This document shows positions 1 through 8,643 of a stretch of 23,753 bases of DNA, piece after piece. The notes beneath the pieces are model-generated. The model saw only the letters and a program-made list of their open reading frames with translations. It was not told where the DNA came from and did no database searches. Positions within the stretch are counted from its first letter, which is position 1, and every line of letters begins with the position of its first letter. The stretch comes from JBBQXY01 sp051004815. Its GTDB lineage: Bacteria > Chloroflexota > Ktedonobacteria > Ktedonobacterales > Ktedonobacteraceae. The stretch is from the NCBI GenBank assembly GCA_051004815.1, contig JBPCJY010000252.1:1-23753 (forward strand), in the 5' to 3' direction. The position numbers and the translations under genes are program-made.

Positions 1-73
1 CGCCCCTACTATAGACGTTTTACGAACACAACGGGCATCGTAGTATAGTAGGGGCGATCCCTTGCGGTCGCCC
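1..73. repeat. Nested inverted repeats at window edge
   Basis: Bases 1-13 and 44-56 form a perfect 13-bp inverted repeat (arm CGCCCCTACTATA). The right arm overlaps a second inverted repeat, GGGCGA at 52-57 with TCGCCC at 68-73. The motif, roughly GGGGCGATCCCTTGCGGTCGCCC, resembles dispersed intergenic repeats I associate with Ktedonobacteria; that link is from memory, not from a search. The element could extend left of the window. It may also end transcription of an unseen upstream gene, but no T-run follows it. Confidence 0.6.
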
Positions 74-226
74 TAGAAGCCATCTGTATTGTATACTGTA
101 GTGACTCCTCACTGCCTACGGCAGTTCGCAAGGGTATTTTGTGTTGAGTGGCTTGAGGGAGAGGGCAGTCAAGAAGAGTTACAGCAAATACAGGATCACA
201 CTTTTTTGGTCGAAAGCACAGGTTAC

Positions 227-1156
227 ATGGAATCCACATCACTCGCGTTGGCTCAACGCAAGGCTCGCCTCATTACTCTACTCTGTTTTATCGCTATGGT
301 ACTTATCTGGGGATCATTTCCCGTGGCGGTCAAAATAGGCGTAGAAAACGCTCCTCCATTGTTATTCTCCAGTGTACGCTTCTTCATTGCCTTCTGTATA
401 ATGGCGGTGATAGCGATCTTGCAGCGGAAACGACTGCGCATCACACGCAAACAACACCTGCAAACGCTCCTGGTGTCGCTGTGTATGGTGAGCATTCCCA
501 GCAGTATCTTTTTCGCTGCCGCGCCCTATGCGCCTGTAAGCGTCCTGACGCTGATGTGGGCCATGGCTCCCATTTTCACCTCCCTCTTTAACATGGGCGG
601 AGTTGGAGAGATACGAGGTTGGCGATTATTTGGCAGCCTGGCGATTGGCGTGTTTGGTATCCTGATTGTCCTACTGGGTCGCCTTCCATTCTGGGGTGGC
701 TCCTGGAGTACGATTGGGTTCGCTAGCAGCGGCCTGGCTCTCGTCGGGGAATTGGGGGTGCTTGCATCATCTGTCATATACGGGCTTGGCATGTTGCTGG
801 CGAAACGCAGCAGCCCCGCTATACCAGTAACCGTCCTGACAGCGTGGCAGATGTTCTATAGCAGCTTGTTTATCACCGTCATGAGTCTTATTTTTGAACG
901 TGGCTACGCCTTTCACCCAACCTGGACGACGTTGGGCGCACTGCTCTACCTGACGATTTTCTGTAGCTGTATCAGCTTCTTCCTCGTCTTCTGGCTCATT
1001 CGCCGCATCGGAGCCATTCGCACCGGCTATAGCGATTTCATCATCCCTGCTGTTACCCTGGTGCTGTCCTTCCTCATCCTGGGCGAAAGCCTGACCTGGG
1101 CAAAGGTTGGTGGTATGGCTTTAGTTTTGCTGGGCGTGGTGTTAGTGGAGATGTGA
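227..1156 (+). CDS. EamA-family (DMT superfamily) transporter
   Basis: A 309-residue, very hydrophobic protein with about ten predicted membrane helices. It is arranged as two similar halves, as is usual for EamA permeases of the drug/metabolite transporter superfamily. The first helix carries the family-like stretch VLIWGSFPVAVKIG near residues 20-33. The last helices include the typical ILGESLTWAKVGGMALVLLG. Length fits the family (about 280-320). The start is the ATG at 227. The frame is open back to 89, but the extra 46 residues are hydrophilic and unlike the family N-terminus. The Shine-Dalgarno sequence is weak (CAGG). Substrate cannot be told from sequence; family members export amino acids, metabolites or drugs across the inner membrane. 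It converges on the kinase gene, 39 bp away. Confidence 0.85.
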   Translation: MESTSLALAQRKARLITLLCFIAMVLIWGSFPVAVKIGVENAPPLLFSSVRFFIAFCIMAVIAILQRKRLRITRKQHLQTLLVSLCMVSIPSSIFFAAAPYAPVSVLTLMWAMAPIFTSLFNMGGVGEIRGWRLFGSLAIGVFGILIVLLGRLPFWGGSWSTIGFASSGLALVGELGVLASSVIYGLGMLLAKRSSPAIPVTVLTAWQMFYSSLFITVMSLIFERGYAFHPTWTTLGALLYLTIFCSCISFFLVFWLIRRIGAIRTGYSDFIIPAVTLVLSFLILGESLTWAKVGGMALVLLGVVLVEM

Positions 1157-1167
1157 GGAACATCTCC
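1147..1167 (+). terminator. Short perfect hairpin over the EamA stop codon
   Basis: GGAGATGT (1147-1154) pairs perfectly with ACATCTCC (1160-1167) around a 5-nt loop. The stem overlaps the transporter stop codon (TGA 1154-1156) and lies in the 39-bp convergent gap before the kinase stop. There is no clean U-tract on either strand, so intrinsic termination is only a possibility. Confidence 0.35.
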
Positions 1168-1195
1168 ATGGGCAAATTGTACTTTTGTGTAAAAA

Positions 1196-3562
1196 CTAGC
1201 GAATGGCCCGAGTGTTACGCAAGCGGTTGGCCTCAGCCTGGGCTGAGCGAGCATCTTTGGGGTGGCGCAGGTTCTTCAAGGCTTCGGCTTTGCGTTGCCA
1301 GTTGTCGGGATCGCCCGGTGCCAGCTGGATGGCCTGCTCGGCAGCAGCGAGGGCTTCCAGGTAGCGTTTTAACTTGTTAAGGACGAGCGATTTATTGTGC
1401 CAGGCAGAGGCCATCTGCGGGGATAATTTCAACGCTTGCTCGTACGCGGCCAGCGCTTGGCGATAATTCTTCAGATGGAAGTAGGCGTTGCCCTTGCCGT
1501 TCAAGGCTTGCGGGAAGTTGGGGTTGCTATTCAGCGCGTTTTCATACGCGGACAGGGCTTCGTTATAGCGTTCGAGTTGACAAAACACGCCCGCCTTACC
1601 ATTCCAGGCAGAGGCGTAACGAGGGTCGATGCGCAAAGCCTGATCGTACGAGTTCAGGGCGTCGTAACGCTGGCCCAGGTCGTTGAGCACGTTGCCGCGC
1701 CGATTCCACGCCTTCATGTAGCGCGGGTTGCTACGAATGGCGCGGTCAAACATTTCGAGGGCACGTTGGATATTTTGTTGAGTGTAGAACACGTTGCCCA
1801 TCCCATAACAGGCAGGGGCATAGTTTCTATCCAGCTTGAGAGCCTCCTGAAACGCCTGCATGGCTTGTTGGAACTCCTGGCTGGCTAGTTTGCGCCGTCC
1901 CTGTCCCGCATGTTCCTGGGCCATATCATACAGGACGGAACCTTTGCCGTTCCATGCCGAAACCAGGTTCGGATTCCTGGTGCAGGCCTGTTGGTAGGCA
2001 TCAAGAGCTTCCTGTAAGCGACCCAAATCATGTAAGACACTGCCTTTGCCGCTCCACGCCGTGGCAATCTTGTCGTCAAAGGTCAAAGCTTGATTGAGGG
2101 CGTAGAGAGCCTCCTGATAGCGTTTCTGTTGCCGTAACACAAGGCCTTTATTATTCCATGCACGCGCCATATGTGGTTCAAAGCGCAAGGCCATATCAAA
2201 GGCATCGATGGCCTCCTTTGAACGACCCATCGCGTTCAATACCACGCCTTTGCCATCCCACGCGTCGACATTGCTGGCGTCCAGCTTCAGAGCCTGCTCA
2301 AAAGCCGTGAGGGCGTCTTTGTTGCGCTGGAGCGTACTGAGGGCAGTGCCTTTGCCATTCCACGAGACAACAAGCTTGGGGTCCAGTTGCAACGCCTTCT
2401 CAAAGGAAGAAAGAGCATCGGTATGGCGTGCCAGCAGACCTTGTGTTAAACCGCGTCCCTGCCAGCCGAGCGGGTTTGTGCTATTCATTTGTAGGGCCTG
2501 CGTATAAACGTGCTCGGCCTCTTTCAGCCGTTTTTGGGTGTAGAGTGTGTGGGCTTCCTCTAGCAGGAGATCGGCACCCTTTGGCACCTGGCTCTGCTGC
2601 GTTTTAGTGAATGCATACGTGCCGTACACGCCAGTTGTTTGTTGCCTGGGGTCTTCGTTACGCAGAACCTGCAACACCTCTGAGGCATTGGCCGGGCGTT
2701 TATTCGCGTCCATCTCCAACATACGTTGCAGCAGGGCTTCCAGTGCTGGAGAGACGGCGGGATTGACCTCTGAGGCCGGTCGAAAGAAAAATGGGCGTTC
2801 GCTGGGATCATGTCCCGTCAAAAGGCAGTGCAGCAGCGCACCCAGGCTATAGATATCGGAACGCGGCGTGCTCTGGGCCTTGCCATATTGTTCGGGCGCG
2901 GCATAGCCAGGAGAACCGAGCGCGACCGTATCATGTGACTGGCCCGGTTTGAACAGACGGGCAATGCCAAAATCAATCAAGAAGAGGTGTCCGCTCTCAT
3001 CCATCATCACATTGGCGGGCTTGAGATCGCGGAAAACGATAGGCGGCTGGTGATTGTGCAGATAGGCCAGCACGTCGCACAACTGTTCCGCCCAATTCAA
3101 CACCTGGTCAACCGGCAGTGGGCCACCACCCTTTTGTGCCAGGTAATCTTCCAACGTCTCGCCATTGATAAAGTCCATCACCAGATAGGAGCGGTCATTT
3201 TCGGTAAAGTGGTCATGGATACGCGGCAGGTTGGGATGAAAAAGTTTGCCGAGCAAGCGAGCTTCACGCTCAAAAGAAGACTCGGCCTCCTCGATGCTAG
3301 CCGAAGGTATACCCGCCTTGCTCATCTCTTTGATAGCAACCGGGCGGTCATCGAGGCGCGTGTCTGTGGCCTTATAGACGGCTCCCATACCGCCCTGTCC
3401 GATACGACTCACCAATTGATAGCGACCCATCAGCAATGTTTGTTCCGGTAGGGAACCAGTAGTATGTGTTACAGGCAGCGGCGTAGCGCAATGATGGCAG
3501 AATAGTGCTGTGGGTACATTGGCTGCCCCACACTTTTCGCAAAATATCTCCTGCGTCGTCAT
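1196..3562 (-). CDS. Zinc-ribbon Ser/Thr protein kinase with about 13 TPRs
   Basis: A 788-residue cytoplasmic signalling protein with no visible membrane segment. Residues 8-25 form a zinc ribbon (Cys 8, 11, 22, 25). Residues 48-300 are a Hanks-type Ser/Thr kinase: glycine loop GQGGMG (55-60), ATP-binding Lys78 (VAIK), Glu100 in helix C, catalytic FRDLKPAN (177-184), DFG 197-199 and APE 222-224. The HRD histidine is replaced by Phe177; Asp179 and Lys181 are intact, so activity is expected. Residues about 331-788 hold 13 tandem tetratricopeptide repeats with a recurrent AW-NGKG start. Repeat 7 carries about a 14-residue insertion. TPRs usually bind partner proteins; the partner is unknown. The ATG at 3560-3562 fits the zinc ribbon at the extreme N-terminus, though the Shine-Dalgarno is poor (GGAAG about 14 nt upstream). 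The gene lies 93 bp downstream of rsmA on the same strand. Confidence 0.93.
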   Translation of the reverse strand: MTTQEIFCEKCGAANVPTALFCHHCATPLPVTHTTGSLPEQTLLMGRYQLVSRIGQGGMGAVYKATDTRLDDRPVAIKEMSKAGIPSASIEEAESSFEREARLLGKLFHPNLPRIHDHFTENDRSYLVMDFINGETLEDYLAQKGGGPLPVDQVLNWAEQLCDVLAYLHNHQPPIVFRDLKPANVMMDESGHLFLIDFGIARLFKPGQSHDTVALGSPGYAAPEQYGKAQSTPRSDIYSLGALLHCLLTGHDPSERPFFFRPASEVNPAVSPALEALLQRMLEMDANKRPANASEVLQVLRNEDPRQQTTGVYGTYAFTKTQQSQVPKGADLLLEEAHTLYTQKRLKEAEHVYTQALQMNSTNPLGWQGRGLTQGLLARHTDALSSFEKALQLDPKLVVSWNGKGTALSTLQRNKDALTAFEQALKLDASNVDAWDGKGVVLNAMGRSKEAIDAFDMALRFEPHMARAWNNKGLVLRQQKRYQEALYALNQALTFDDKIATAWSGKGSVLHDLGRLQEALDAYQQACTRNPNLVSAWNGKGSVLYDMAQEHAGQGRRKLASQEFQQAMQAFQEALKLDRNYAPACYGMGNVFYTQQNIQRALEMFDRAIRSNPRYMKAWNRRGNVLNDLGQRYDALNSYDQALRIDPRYASAWNGKAGVFCQLERYNEALSAYENALNSNPNFPQALNGKGNAYFHLKNYRQALAAYEQALKLSPQMASAWHNKSLVLNKLKRYLEALAAAEQAIQLAPGDPDNWQRKAEALKNLRHPKDARSAQAEANRLRNTRAIR

Positions 3563-3655
3563 AGACTATTTTCTACTTCCGAATGTTTTTTTCTACAGTA
3601 TGGTAGGTTTTTATGTCATATCTCATACTATATGATACCATATGACTGTTCCAGA

Positions 3656-4561
3656 TTATGGCCTATTTTGTATCGTCTGCCAGAGTTGTAGCCATTCCTC
3701 AATGCTTAGCGTTTCAGCGCGGCGGCTGGTAGCAATATTGGCGGTGGTGAGCAAGGCGCGTACCTCTTCGTTTTTACGATGTAGCCCATGCGTCAACGAG
3801 TTGTGGAGTTGCTTGCGCTTCTCCGAAAAACCTGCCTGTACGAGGCGAAAGAAACCGTTGCGCTCTTGCGCGGTAAGCGGTGGCTGCTCGTATACATCGA
3901 TACGCAGGATGGCTGAACCAACCTTTGGTGCCGGATAAAATGCCCGTGCGGGAACCTGGGCGACAATGCGTGGGCGTCCATAAAACTGGATGCTCACCGC
4001 CAATAAGCTGAGATCGCCTGGGCCAGCCACAATGCGCTGTGCTACCTCTTCTTGTACCATGACCACGATGGCGCGTGGTGGATTGGCACTTTCCAGAAAA
4101 TGCCGAAACGTCGGGGCCGTAATATAATACGGCAAATTCGCCACGAGCTTATACGGTGCTGTACCAAAAACGTCGAGCGGATCAAGAAAGAGCAGGTTGC
4201 GTGCAATGCGCTCAACATTCTCGTACTGACCTGTGGTCTCAGCCAGCAGAGCCAGCATATCGCGCTCCATTTCGACCGCCACAACGCGTTGCGCGTGTTT
4301 CGCTAATTCACGCGTTAAAACACCTGTACCCGCGCCTACCTCTAGTATCTGATCGTCTACATGAATATCCGCCGCGGCCACGATTTCCATCAGGACGGAG
4401 CGGTCAATCAAGAAGTTTTGTCCAAAGGACTTGTTGGGTCGCATAGCATGTGCGTAGAGCAGATTGCGTAGCTCACGCACATCGGTCAGGTCTAACTCAT
4501 TCGGCACCTCAGAGGTGTCCGGTATATTTTCTGTCAATGTTTCTCTCAACCGATCAAGCAA
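3656..4561 (-). CDS. rsmA: 16S rRNA dimethyladenosine transferase RsmA/KsgA
   Basis: This enzyme dimethylates two adjacent adenines in the 3' terminal helix of 16S rRNA during late small-subunit assembly, using S-adenosylmethionine. Seen here: the family entry motif RPNKSFGQNFLID (residues 41-53), SAM-binding EVGAGTG (74-80), acidic AVEMER (95-100), and the catalytic NLPYYIT (142-148). The C-terminal helical region has FSEKRKQL. The reading of 301 residues from a TTG start at 4559-4561 has about 20 more N-terminal residues than typical members (260-290) and no convincing Shine-Dalgarno, so the true start may lie inside the first 40 codons. It is followed by the kinase gene 93 bp downstream; a functional link is not evident. 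Confidence 0.95.
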   Translation of the reverse strand: MLDRLRETLTENIPDTSEVPNELDLTDVRELRNLLYAHAMRPNKSFGQNFLIDRSVLMEIVAAADIHVDDQILEVGAGTGVLTRELAKHAQRVVAVEMERDMLALLAETTGQYENVERIARNLLFLDPLDVFGTAPYKLVANLPYYITAPTFRHFLESANPPRAIVVMVQEEVAQRIVAGPGDLSLLAVSIQFYGRPRIVAQVPARAFYPAPKVGSAILRIDVYEQPPLTAQERNGFFRLVQAGFSEKRKQLHNSLTHGLHRKNEEVRALLTTANIATSRRAETLSIEEWLQLWQTIQNRP

Positions 4562-4615
4562 TAATTTGAATGCGTAACGATGCTATTGTAGCAGAGAGGT
4601 TGAGAAAAAGGTAGT

Positions 4616-5287
4616 CTACCATCCCCACGGGCCACGCCAATTGTAGTTGTTATTGCGCCAATTACGCCGAGGAAACGGTCTTCCTGTCAAGGCGCGTGAC
4701 AGCACAAAGGGAATGCTGAACAGACCGACAATCAGCAGTGGGAAGAGCAAGGTCAGGAAAATGACTCCTGCTACCAGGAGGAATCCCAGTACATGCAGCA
4801 GCGGGCCGATAAACATGATCCCTAAAATGATAAACCAGAGCCAACGAACTGAGCCGCCTTTGCGACGCTGTCGCTGTGGGCGTGCCCACATTGGAACACT
4901 CCACTGCTGAAAATTGGTGTTATTGGAGCGATACTGTTGCTCAAATGCATCCCCATCCGGGCTATAGAACCGCTGCTGGTAGCGCGAACGCGCCTGAGAT
5001 TGCTGTCCATAGGTTGCTGATGGCTGGCTTTTCTGCGCTGTCCCAGCAAGGGGATTTTGGGGTATACTGCTTGCGCTCTGCTGCGCACTGTAGCCATGCT
5101 GGTAATCGTTCGTATTGTCACCCTGTATCATTGGATCATCGTATAGTGACGCGGGTTCATCTTTTGGTGCATCAGGTTTTGTTGACCAATAATAGGGTTG
5201 TGCCGGGTAATTTATATCGTGCTCGTCCAGAGAATGCTGTTCTTGCGACTCCGGAACTTTTTTTTGTTCATCCATGTCCATGTTCAT
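4616..5287 (-). CDS. Unrecognised Q/N-rich membrane-anchored protein
   Basis: A 223-residue protein whose family I do not recognise. Residues 1-145 are hydrophilic and low-complexity, rich in Gln, Asn, Ser, Tyr and Pro, and probably disordered. A basic patch (RPQRQRRKGG, 136-145) precedes two hydrophobic segments at about 148-168 and 170-197, suggesting a helical hairpin with the long N-terminal part in the cytoplasm by the positive-inside rule. The tail (201-223) is Arg/Asn/Trp-rich and ends NYNWRGPWGW. The start is the ATG at 5285-5287 because GGGAGGAG lies 6 nt upstream; the frame is open a further 15 codons. It lies 54 bp upstream of rsmA on the same strand and diverges from the penicillin-binding protein gene, so an envelope role is possible but unproven. 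Confidence 0.75.
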   Translation of the reverse strand: MNMDMDEQKKVPESQEQHSLDEHDINYPAQPYYWSTKPDAPKDEPASLYDDPMIQGDNTNDYQHGYSAQQSASSIPQNPLAGTAQKSQPSATYGQQSQARSRYQQRFYSPDGDAFEQQYRSNNTNFQQWSVPMWARPQRQRRKGGSVRWLWFIILGIMFIGPLLHVLGFLLVAGVIFLTLLFPLLIVGLFSIPFVLSRALTGRPFPRRNWRNNNYNWRGPWGW

Positions 5288-5581
5288 CAGGATCTCCTCC
5301 CTCATTGCCGAGGGTGTGTATGGAACCGTCACTTATATCTACGTTGTAGAGAGACGATAGTTGCACGCTTATAACAAATACCATCACTTTTCAGTACAGC
5401 CGACGGCGGCTCACCTATTTTATGCTATATAAGTAGGTACAAAATACTATCTATTGGTACCATGCGTGAATGGATGAAACCACCCGTTGTCCCAATGCGT
5501 TATAATTAACGATATGTCTACTTTCTTTTGTTTTCATATATTGACATTCTTTAATGCTGGGGAAGGTTTTATTTTCTCATT

Positions 5582-7972
5582 ATGGATGAATATAAGAGCG
5601 ATTCTCAACGTGATGAAACATTGACTGTGCGCAACGGAGCAAATACAGCGATTACCGATGGACGTGTACCGGCACTTTCTACCACTCCAACGCGAGCAGT
5701 GGGCAAAGTATCGCCCAACCTTCCAGCTTCCACTGACATTCGGGATAATGTGGCAGGACGACGTACACGCATCAACCGTATCATTATGCGCAAACGGCTG
5801 CATGAACGCTACGATGGGCGTGAGCTCGCTCCCCGTCTAATGATTAGCGCACTGATTATTTTCATCGCGCTATTTTCGCTCTTATCATCGGGTGCTGGCG
5901 CGGTATATGCCTATTACCAGGCACAGCTCCCGTTGTTGAACGGCGTTGCCAGTCACTCGCTCTTCCAGTCAACCCATATTTATGACCGTAACGGGCATCT
6001 CCTTTATGAACTCTACAATCATCAAGATGGCTATGGACGCCGAACTTATGTCAACTATACCGACATCACGCCCACGCTGGTCAACGCGACGATAGCTGCC
6101 GAAGACCATACGTTCTGGCAAAACAACGGCGTCGATATCCAGGGTACCATTCGTGCCGCTATTACCGACCTGCAAAGCCACGCTGCTGTTGAAGGTGGTA
6201 GCACAGTAACGCAACAATTGGTAAAGAACCAACTTTTCCCGACGGATCCACGTACCTTGCAAATTAAGGGCGAGGAGGCAATTCTCGCGTATGGTCTGAC
6301 ACAACAATATCCCAAGTGGAAGATCATGGAGATGTACCTCAACACCGTCAACTACGGTGATTTGAACTATGGGGTTGAAGCAGCGGCGCAGGACTTTTTC
6401 AATATTCAGCCCAAATGCACCAACCGGGTTTGTGTACCAGCCGCTTCTCGGCTTGACCTGGCCCAGGCCTCGTTGCTGGCAGGATTGCCACAAAGCCCAT
6501 CGTATTACAACCCGGTCTATAATAAACCAGCCGCCCTTGATCGGCAAAAGATCGTTTTGCAATCCATGATCAACCTGGGTATGATTACGTCAGCACAAGC
6601 TCAGCAGGCCGAGGATGAGATGGCGAAGTATACCTTCAAATCTTATGCCACTCTACAGGGTGCGCAGGCTCCTCATTTTGTGCGCTACGTGATCGATCAG
6701 GTGCTTGTGCCTCTTATTGGTGCGCAGAACCTCTTGGATGGCGGCTATAATATTTATACGACGCTGGATTTGAATCTCGAAAAGAAGGTCGAACAGATCG
6801 TCTATACACACCTGTATACACAGGTATACGACTCGTATCTGGGTAGTTATGGACCGCTCAGTGTTCAGCACAACGTGAACAATGCAGCCGTAGTAGTGGT
6901 GAGTCCCACGAGCGGCGAGATTCTGGCGATGGATGGCAGTGCGCAGTATAACAACAATAGTCCCCAGGTGCGTGGTCAGTTTAACGCGGCCCTCTCGCTG
7001 CGGCAGCCAGGTTCGTCCATTAAGCCGCTCATCTATGCCACGGCATTTGAGATGGGCTGGTATCCAGCGATGATCTTGCAGGATCATAAGACGATCTTCC
7101 CCAGTCAGCCCAGTGGGAACCCACCTGCATATTACACGCCGCAAAACTATGATGGCACCTTCCACAGCGGCTTTCCGATGACTGCACGCACTGCCATCGC
7201 CAATTCTTTCAACATTCCGGCTATTGACACATTGGAATACGCGGGTATTCCCAATGTCCTGAATATGGCTGGCAGGTTAGGGCTAACCGAACTGACAAGT
7301 CTACCCTCCCGCTCTTTTGGAGCTTCGATGGCCCTCGGCACCAATGAAGTATCCTTGCTACACCTGACTGCTGCCTACGCAACTTTCGCCAATCAAGGGG
7401 TGCGTGCGCCTACCACTTCCGTGCTGGAGATTACCGATAATCAGGGACATCCGTTGTATAACTATGATGCCGCGCATCCACAGGGTATCCAGGCGATGCG
7501 CCCGGATGTCGCGTTTCTAATGAGCAGTATGCTTTCGGATAAGACTTCGCGCTATCACGAATTTGGCCCTGGCAACCCGTTGGAACTTGATCGGCCTGCC
7601 GCCGCTAAAACTGGGACGACGGATAGCTTCCGCGATAACTGGACTATGGGGTATACTCCCTATATCACGGTCGGCGTCTGGGCGGGTAACAGCGATAACA
7701 GTACGATGAATAATGTGATTGGTATCACAGGGGCGGCTCCCATCTGGCACGATGTTATGGAGTACGTGTCAAACCTGTATCATTTTCCGCCCAATGATTT
7801 CGTCCGACCAGCAGATGTCCATGCCGGTACGGTATCGGCTTACACTGGTCTGTTACCTCATGCTGGCGAACCAACGGTAACTGACTGGTTCATTGATGGC
7901 ACAATGCCGACCATTCAGGGCAATTATACGTATATTCCACCTTGTAGGAACAAATGTCGTCCTACTAACTAA
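5582..7972 (+). CDS. Bifunctional class A penicillin-binding protein (GT51 + transpeptidase)
   Basis: A 796-residue peptidoglycan synthase that polymerises glycan strands from lipid II and cross-links the stem peptides. An N-terminal cytoplasmic part of about 85 residues is followed by one membrane anchor (about 86-111). The GT51 glycosyltransferase domain shows catalytic Glu174 in EDHTFWQNNGVD (174-185) and GGSTVTQQLVKN (205-216). In the first motif the usual His is Asn. The transpeptidase domain shows the acyl-serine motif SSIK (Ser478, Lys481), SFN (542-544) and KTGT (676-679). Cysteine pairs at 279/284 and near the C-terminus (PCRNKC) face outside and could form disulfides. It starts at ATG 5582; GGGGAAGG is rather far upstream (about 16 nt). 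It leads a three-gene plus-strand group, with the next gene about 80 bp downstream. Confidence 0.95.
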   Translation: MDEYKSDSQRDETLTVRNGANTAITDGRVPALSTTPTRAVGKVSPNLPASTDIRDNVAGRRTRINRIIMRKRLHERYDGRELAPRLMISALIIFIALFSLLSSGAGAVYAYYQAQLPLLNGVASHSLFQSTHIYDRNGHLLYELYNHQDGYGRRTYVNYTDITPTLVNATIAAEDHTFWQNNGVDIQGTIRAAITDLQSHAAVEGGSTVTQQLVKNQLFPTDPRTLQIKGEEAILAYGLTQQYPKWKIMEMYLNTVNYGDLNYGVEAAAQDFFNIQPKCTNRVCVPAASRLDLAQASLLAGLPQSPSYYNPVYNKPAALDRQKIVLQSMINLGMITSAQAQQAEDEMAKYTFKSYATLQGAQAPHFVRYVIDQVLVPLIGAQNLLDGGYNIYTTLDLNLEKKVEQIVYTHLYTQVYDSYLGSYGPLSVQHNVNNAAVVVVSPTSGEILAMDGSAQYNNNSPQVRGQFNAALSLRQPGSSIKPLIYATAFEMGWYPAMILQDHKTIFPSQPSGNPPAYYTPQNYDGTFHSGFPMTARTAIANSFNIPAIDTLEYAGIPNVLNMAGRLGLTELTSLPSRSFGASMALGTNEVSLLHLTAAYATFANQGVRAPTTSVLEITDNQGHPLYNYDAAHPQGIQAMRPDVAFLMSSMLSDKTSRYHEFGPGNPLELDRPAAAKTGTTDSFRDNWTMGYTPYITVGVWAGNSDNSTMNNVIGITGAAPIWHDVMEYVSNLYHFPPNDFVRPADVHAGTVSAYTGLLPHAGEPTVTDWFIDGTMPTIQGNYTYIPPCRNKCRPTN

Positions 7973-8050
7973 GAAGTGGTATAAGAAGTCGTAAGTGTTA
8001 GGCCAATGGAGGCAAAGCTAGATGCCAGTCGAAGTGGAGGTTATGATCTT

Positions 8051-8614
8051 ATGGCGCATGAAATAGGGCAAAGTGCCGACGGCAAAGGGCAAGACAACGC
8101 GAAAGTTGTAGCCAACCAGGAACAGCAAGTTAGTACCAGCAGTGGTGACGCGGAACAGAAGGATAGCGGCTTCCGGCCGCTCACCCGTGTCGAGCGGCGC
8201 AATCTGTGGTTAAAAGAATACGGCGAGCAGGATTTTGCTATTCAAATGTGGGTGCGTCTGGTAGAGCAGCAAGATTTAGAAATTGAGATGATGCTCCAGA
8301 TGAGTGGACTGCTGGTCTTTGGGGTCATGGTAAACACGGCTCGTTACGCGCAATTCTACATTGATCTGAACGAAGAGCTACATCGCCAGGATGATCCTGA
8401 AACGGCTGATGCGCTGCGTGAATACTATACCGCTCTGGTGCCTGCCCGTGACCAGCCAGAGATAGGGCCAGAAGGTCTGCCGGTGGTCTATCGTTACGCC
8501 CATATGCGCGATGTCACGATCATTAGCGCGGGCCACAAGATCAAAGTTCCCTATTGGCGCGGCCAACTCACGAAAATCGATGCCTTCGTCATCGGAGCTA
8601 CTCCAGGGGAATAA
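8051..8614 (+). CDS. Conserved-looking protein of unknown function
   Basis: I do not recognise this 187-residue protein. About 40 N-terminal residues are polar and probably disordered. The rest looks folded and helical, with an amphipathic segment EIEMMLQMSGLLVFG, an acidic helix around LNEELHRQDDPETADALREYY and a C-terminal part ending KIDAFVIGATPGE. There is no signal peptide and no clear membrane helix. The ATG at 8051 is preferred because GGAGG lies 10 nt upstream (8036-8040). An in-frame ATG at 8006 would add 15 residues but has only a weak AGG. It lies 29 bp upstream of the YhfC-like protease, suggesting co-transcription and possibly a shared job. Coding is supported by the dense reading frame and spacing. 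Confidence 0.75.
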   Translation: MAHEIGQSADGKGQDNAKVVANQEQQVSTSSGDAEQKDSGFRPLTRVERRNLWLKEYGEQDFAIQMWVRLVEQQDLEIEMMLQMSGLLVFGVMVNTARYAQFYIDLNEELHRQDDPETADALREYYTALVPARDQPEIGPEGLPVVYRYAHMRDVTIISAGHKIKVPYWRGQLTKIDAFVIGATPGE

Positions 8615-8643
8615 TTTTAAGAGGGGAGGAAGGGATATCATCA

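Noticed and set aside
1436..3451. Plus-strand frames of up to 154 codons inside the kinase gene
   Set aside because: Repeated TPR codons keep the opposite strand open; translations look non-biological.
3600..3650. GTCATAT/ATATGAC inverted repeat between rsmA and the kinase gene
   Set aside because: Very AT-rich short arms with an 18-nt spacer; chance pairing is likely and no promoter or terminator pattern is complete.
5501..5546. TATAAT at 5501-5506 and TTGACA at 5541-5546 upstream of the penicillin-binding protein gene
   Set aside because: The boxes are in the wrong order, and neither has a partner at 16-18 bp. A promoter must lie in 5288-5581, but I cannot place it.
5969..7165. Minus-strand frames of 170-197 codons inside the penicillin-binding protein gene
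   Set aside because: Antisense to a well-supported gene with all catalytic motifs; no ribosome sites or family resemblance.
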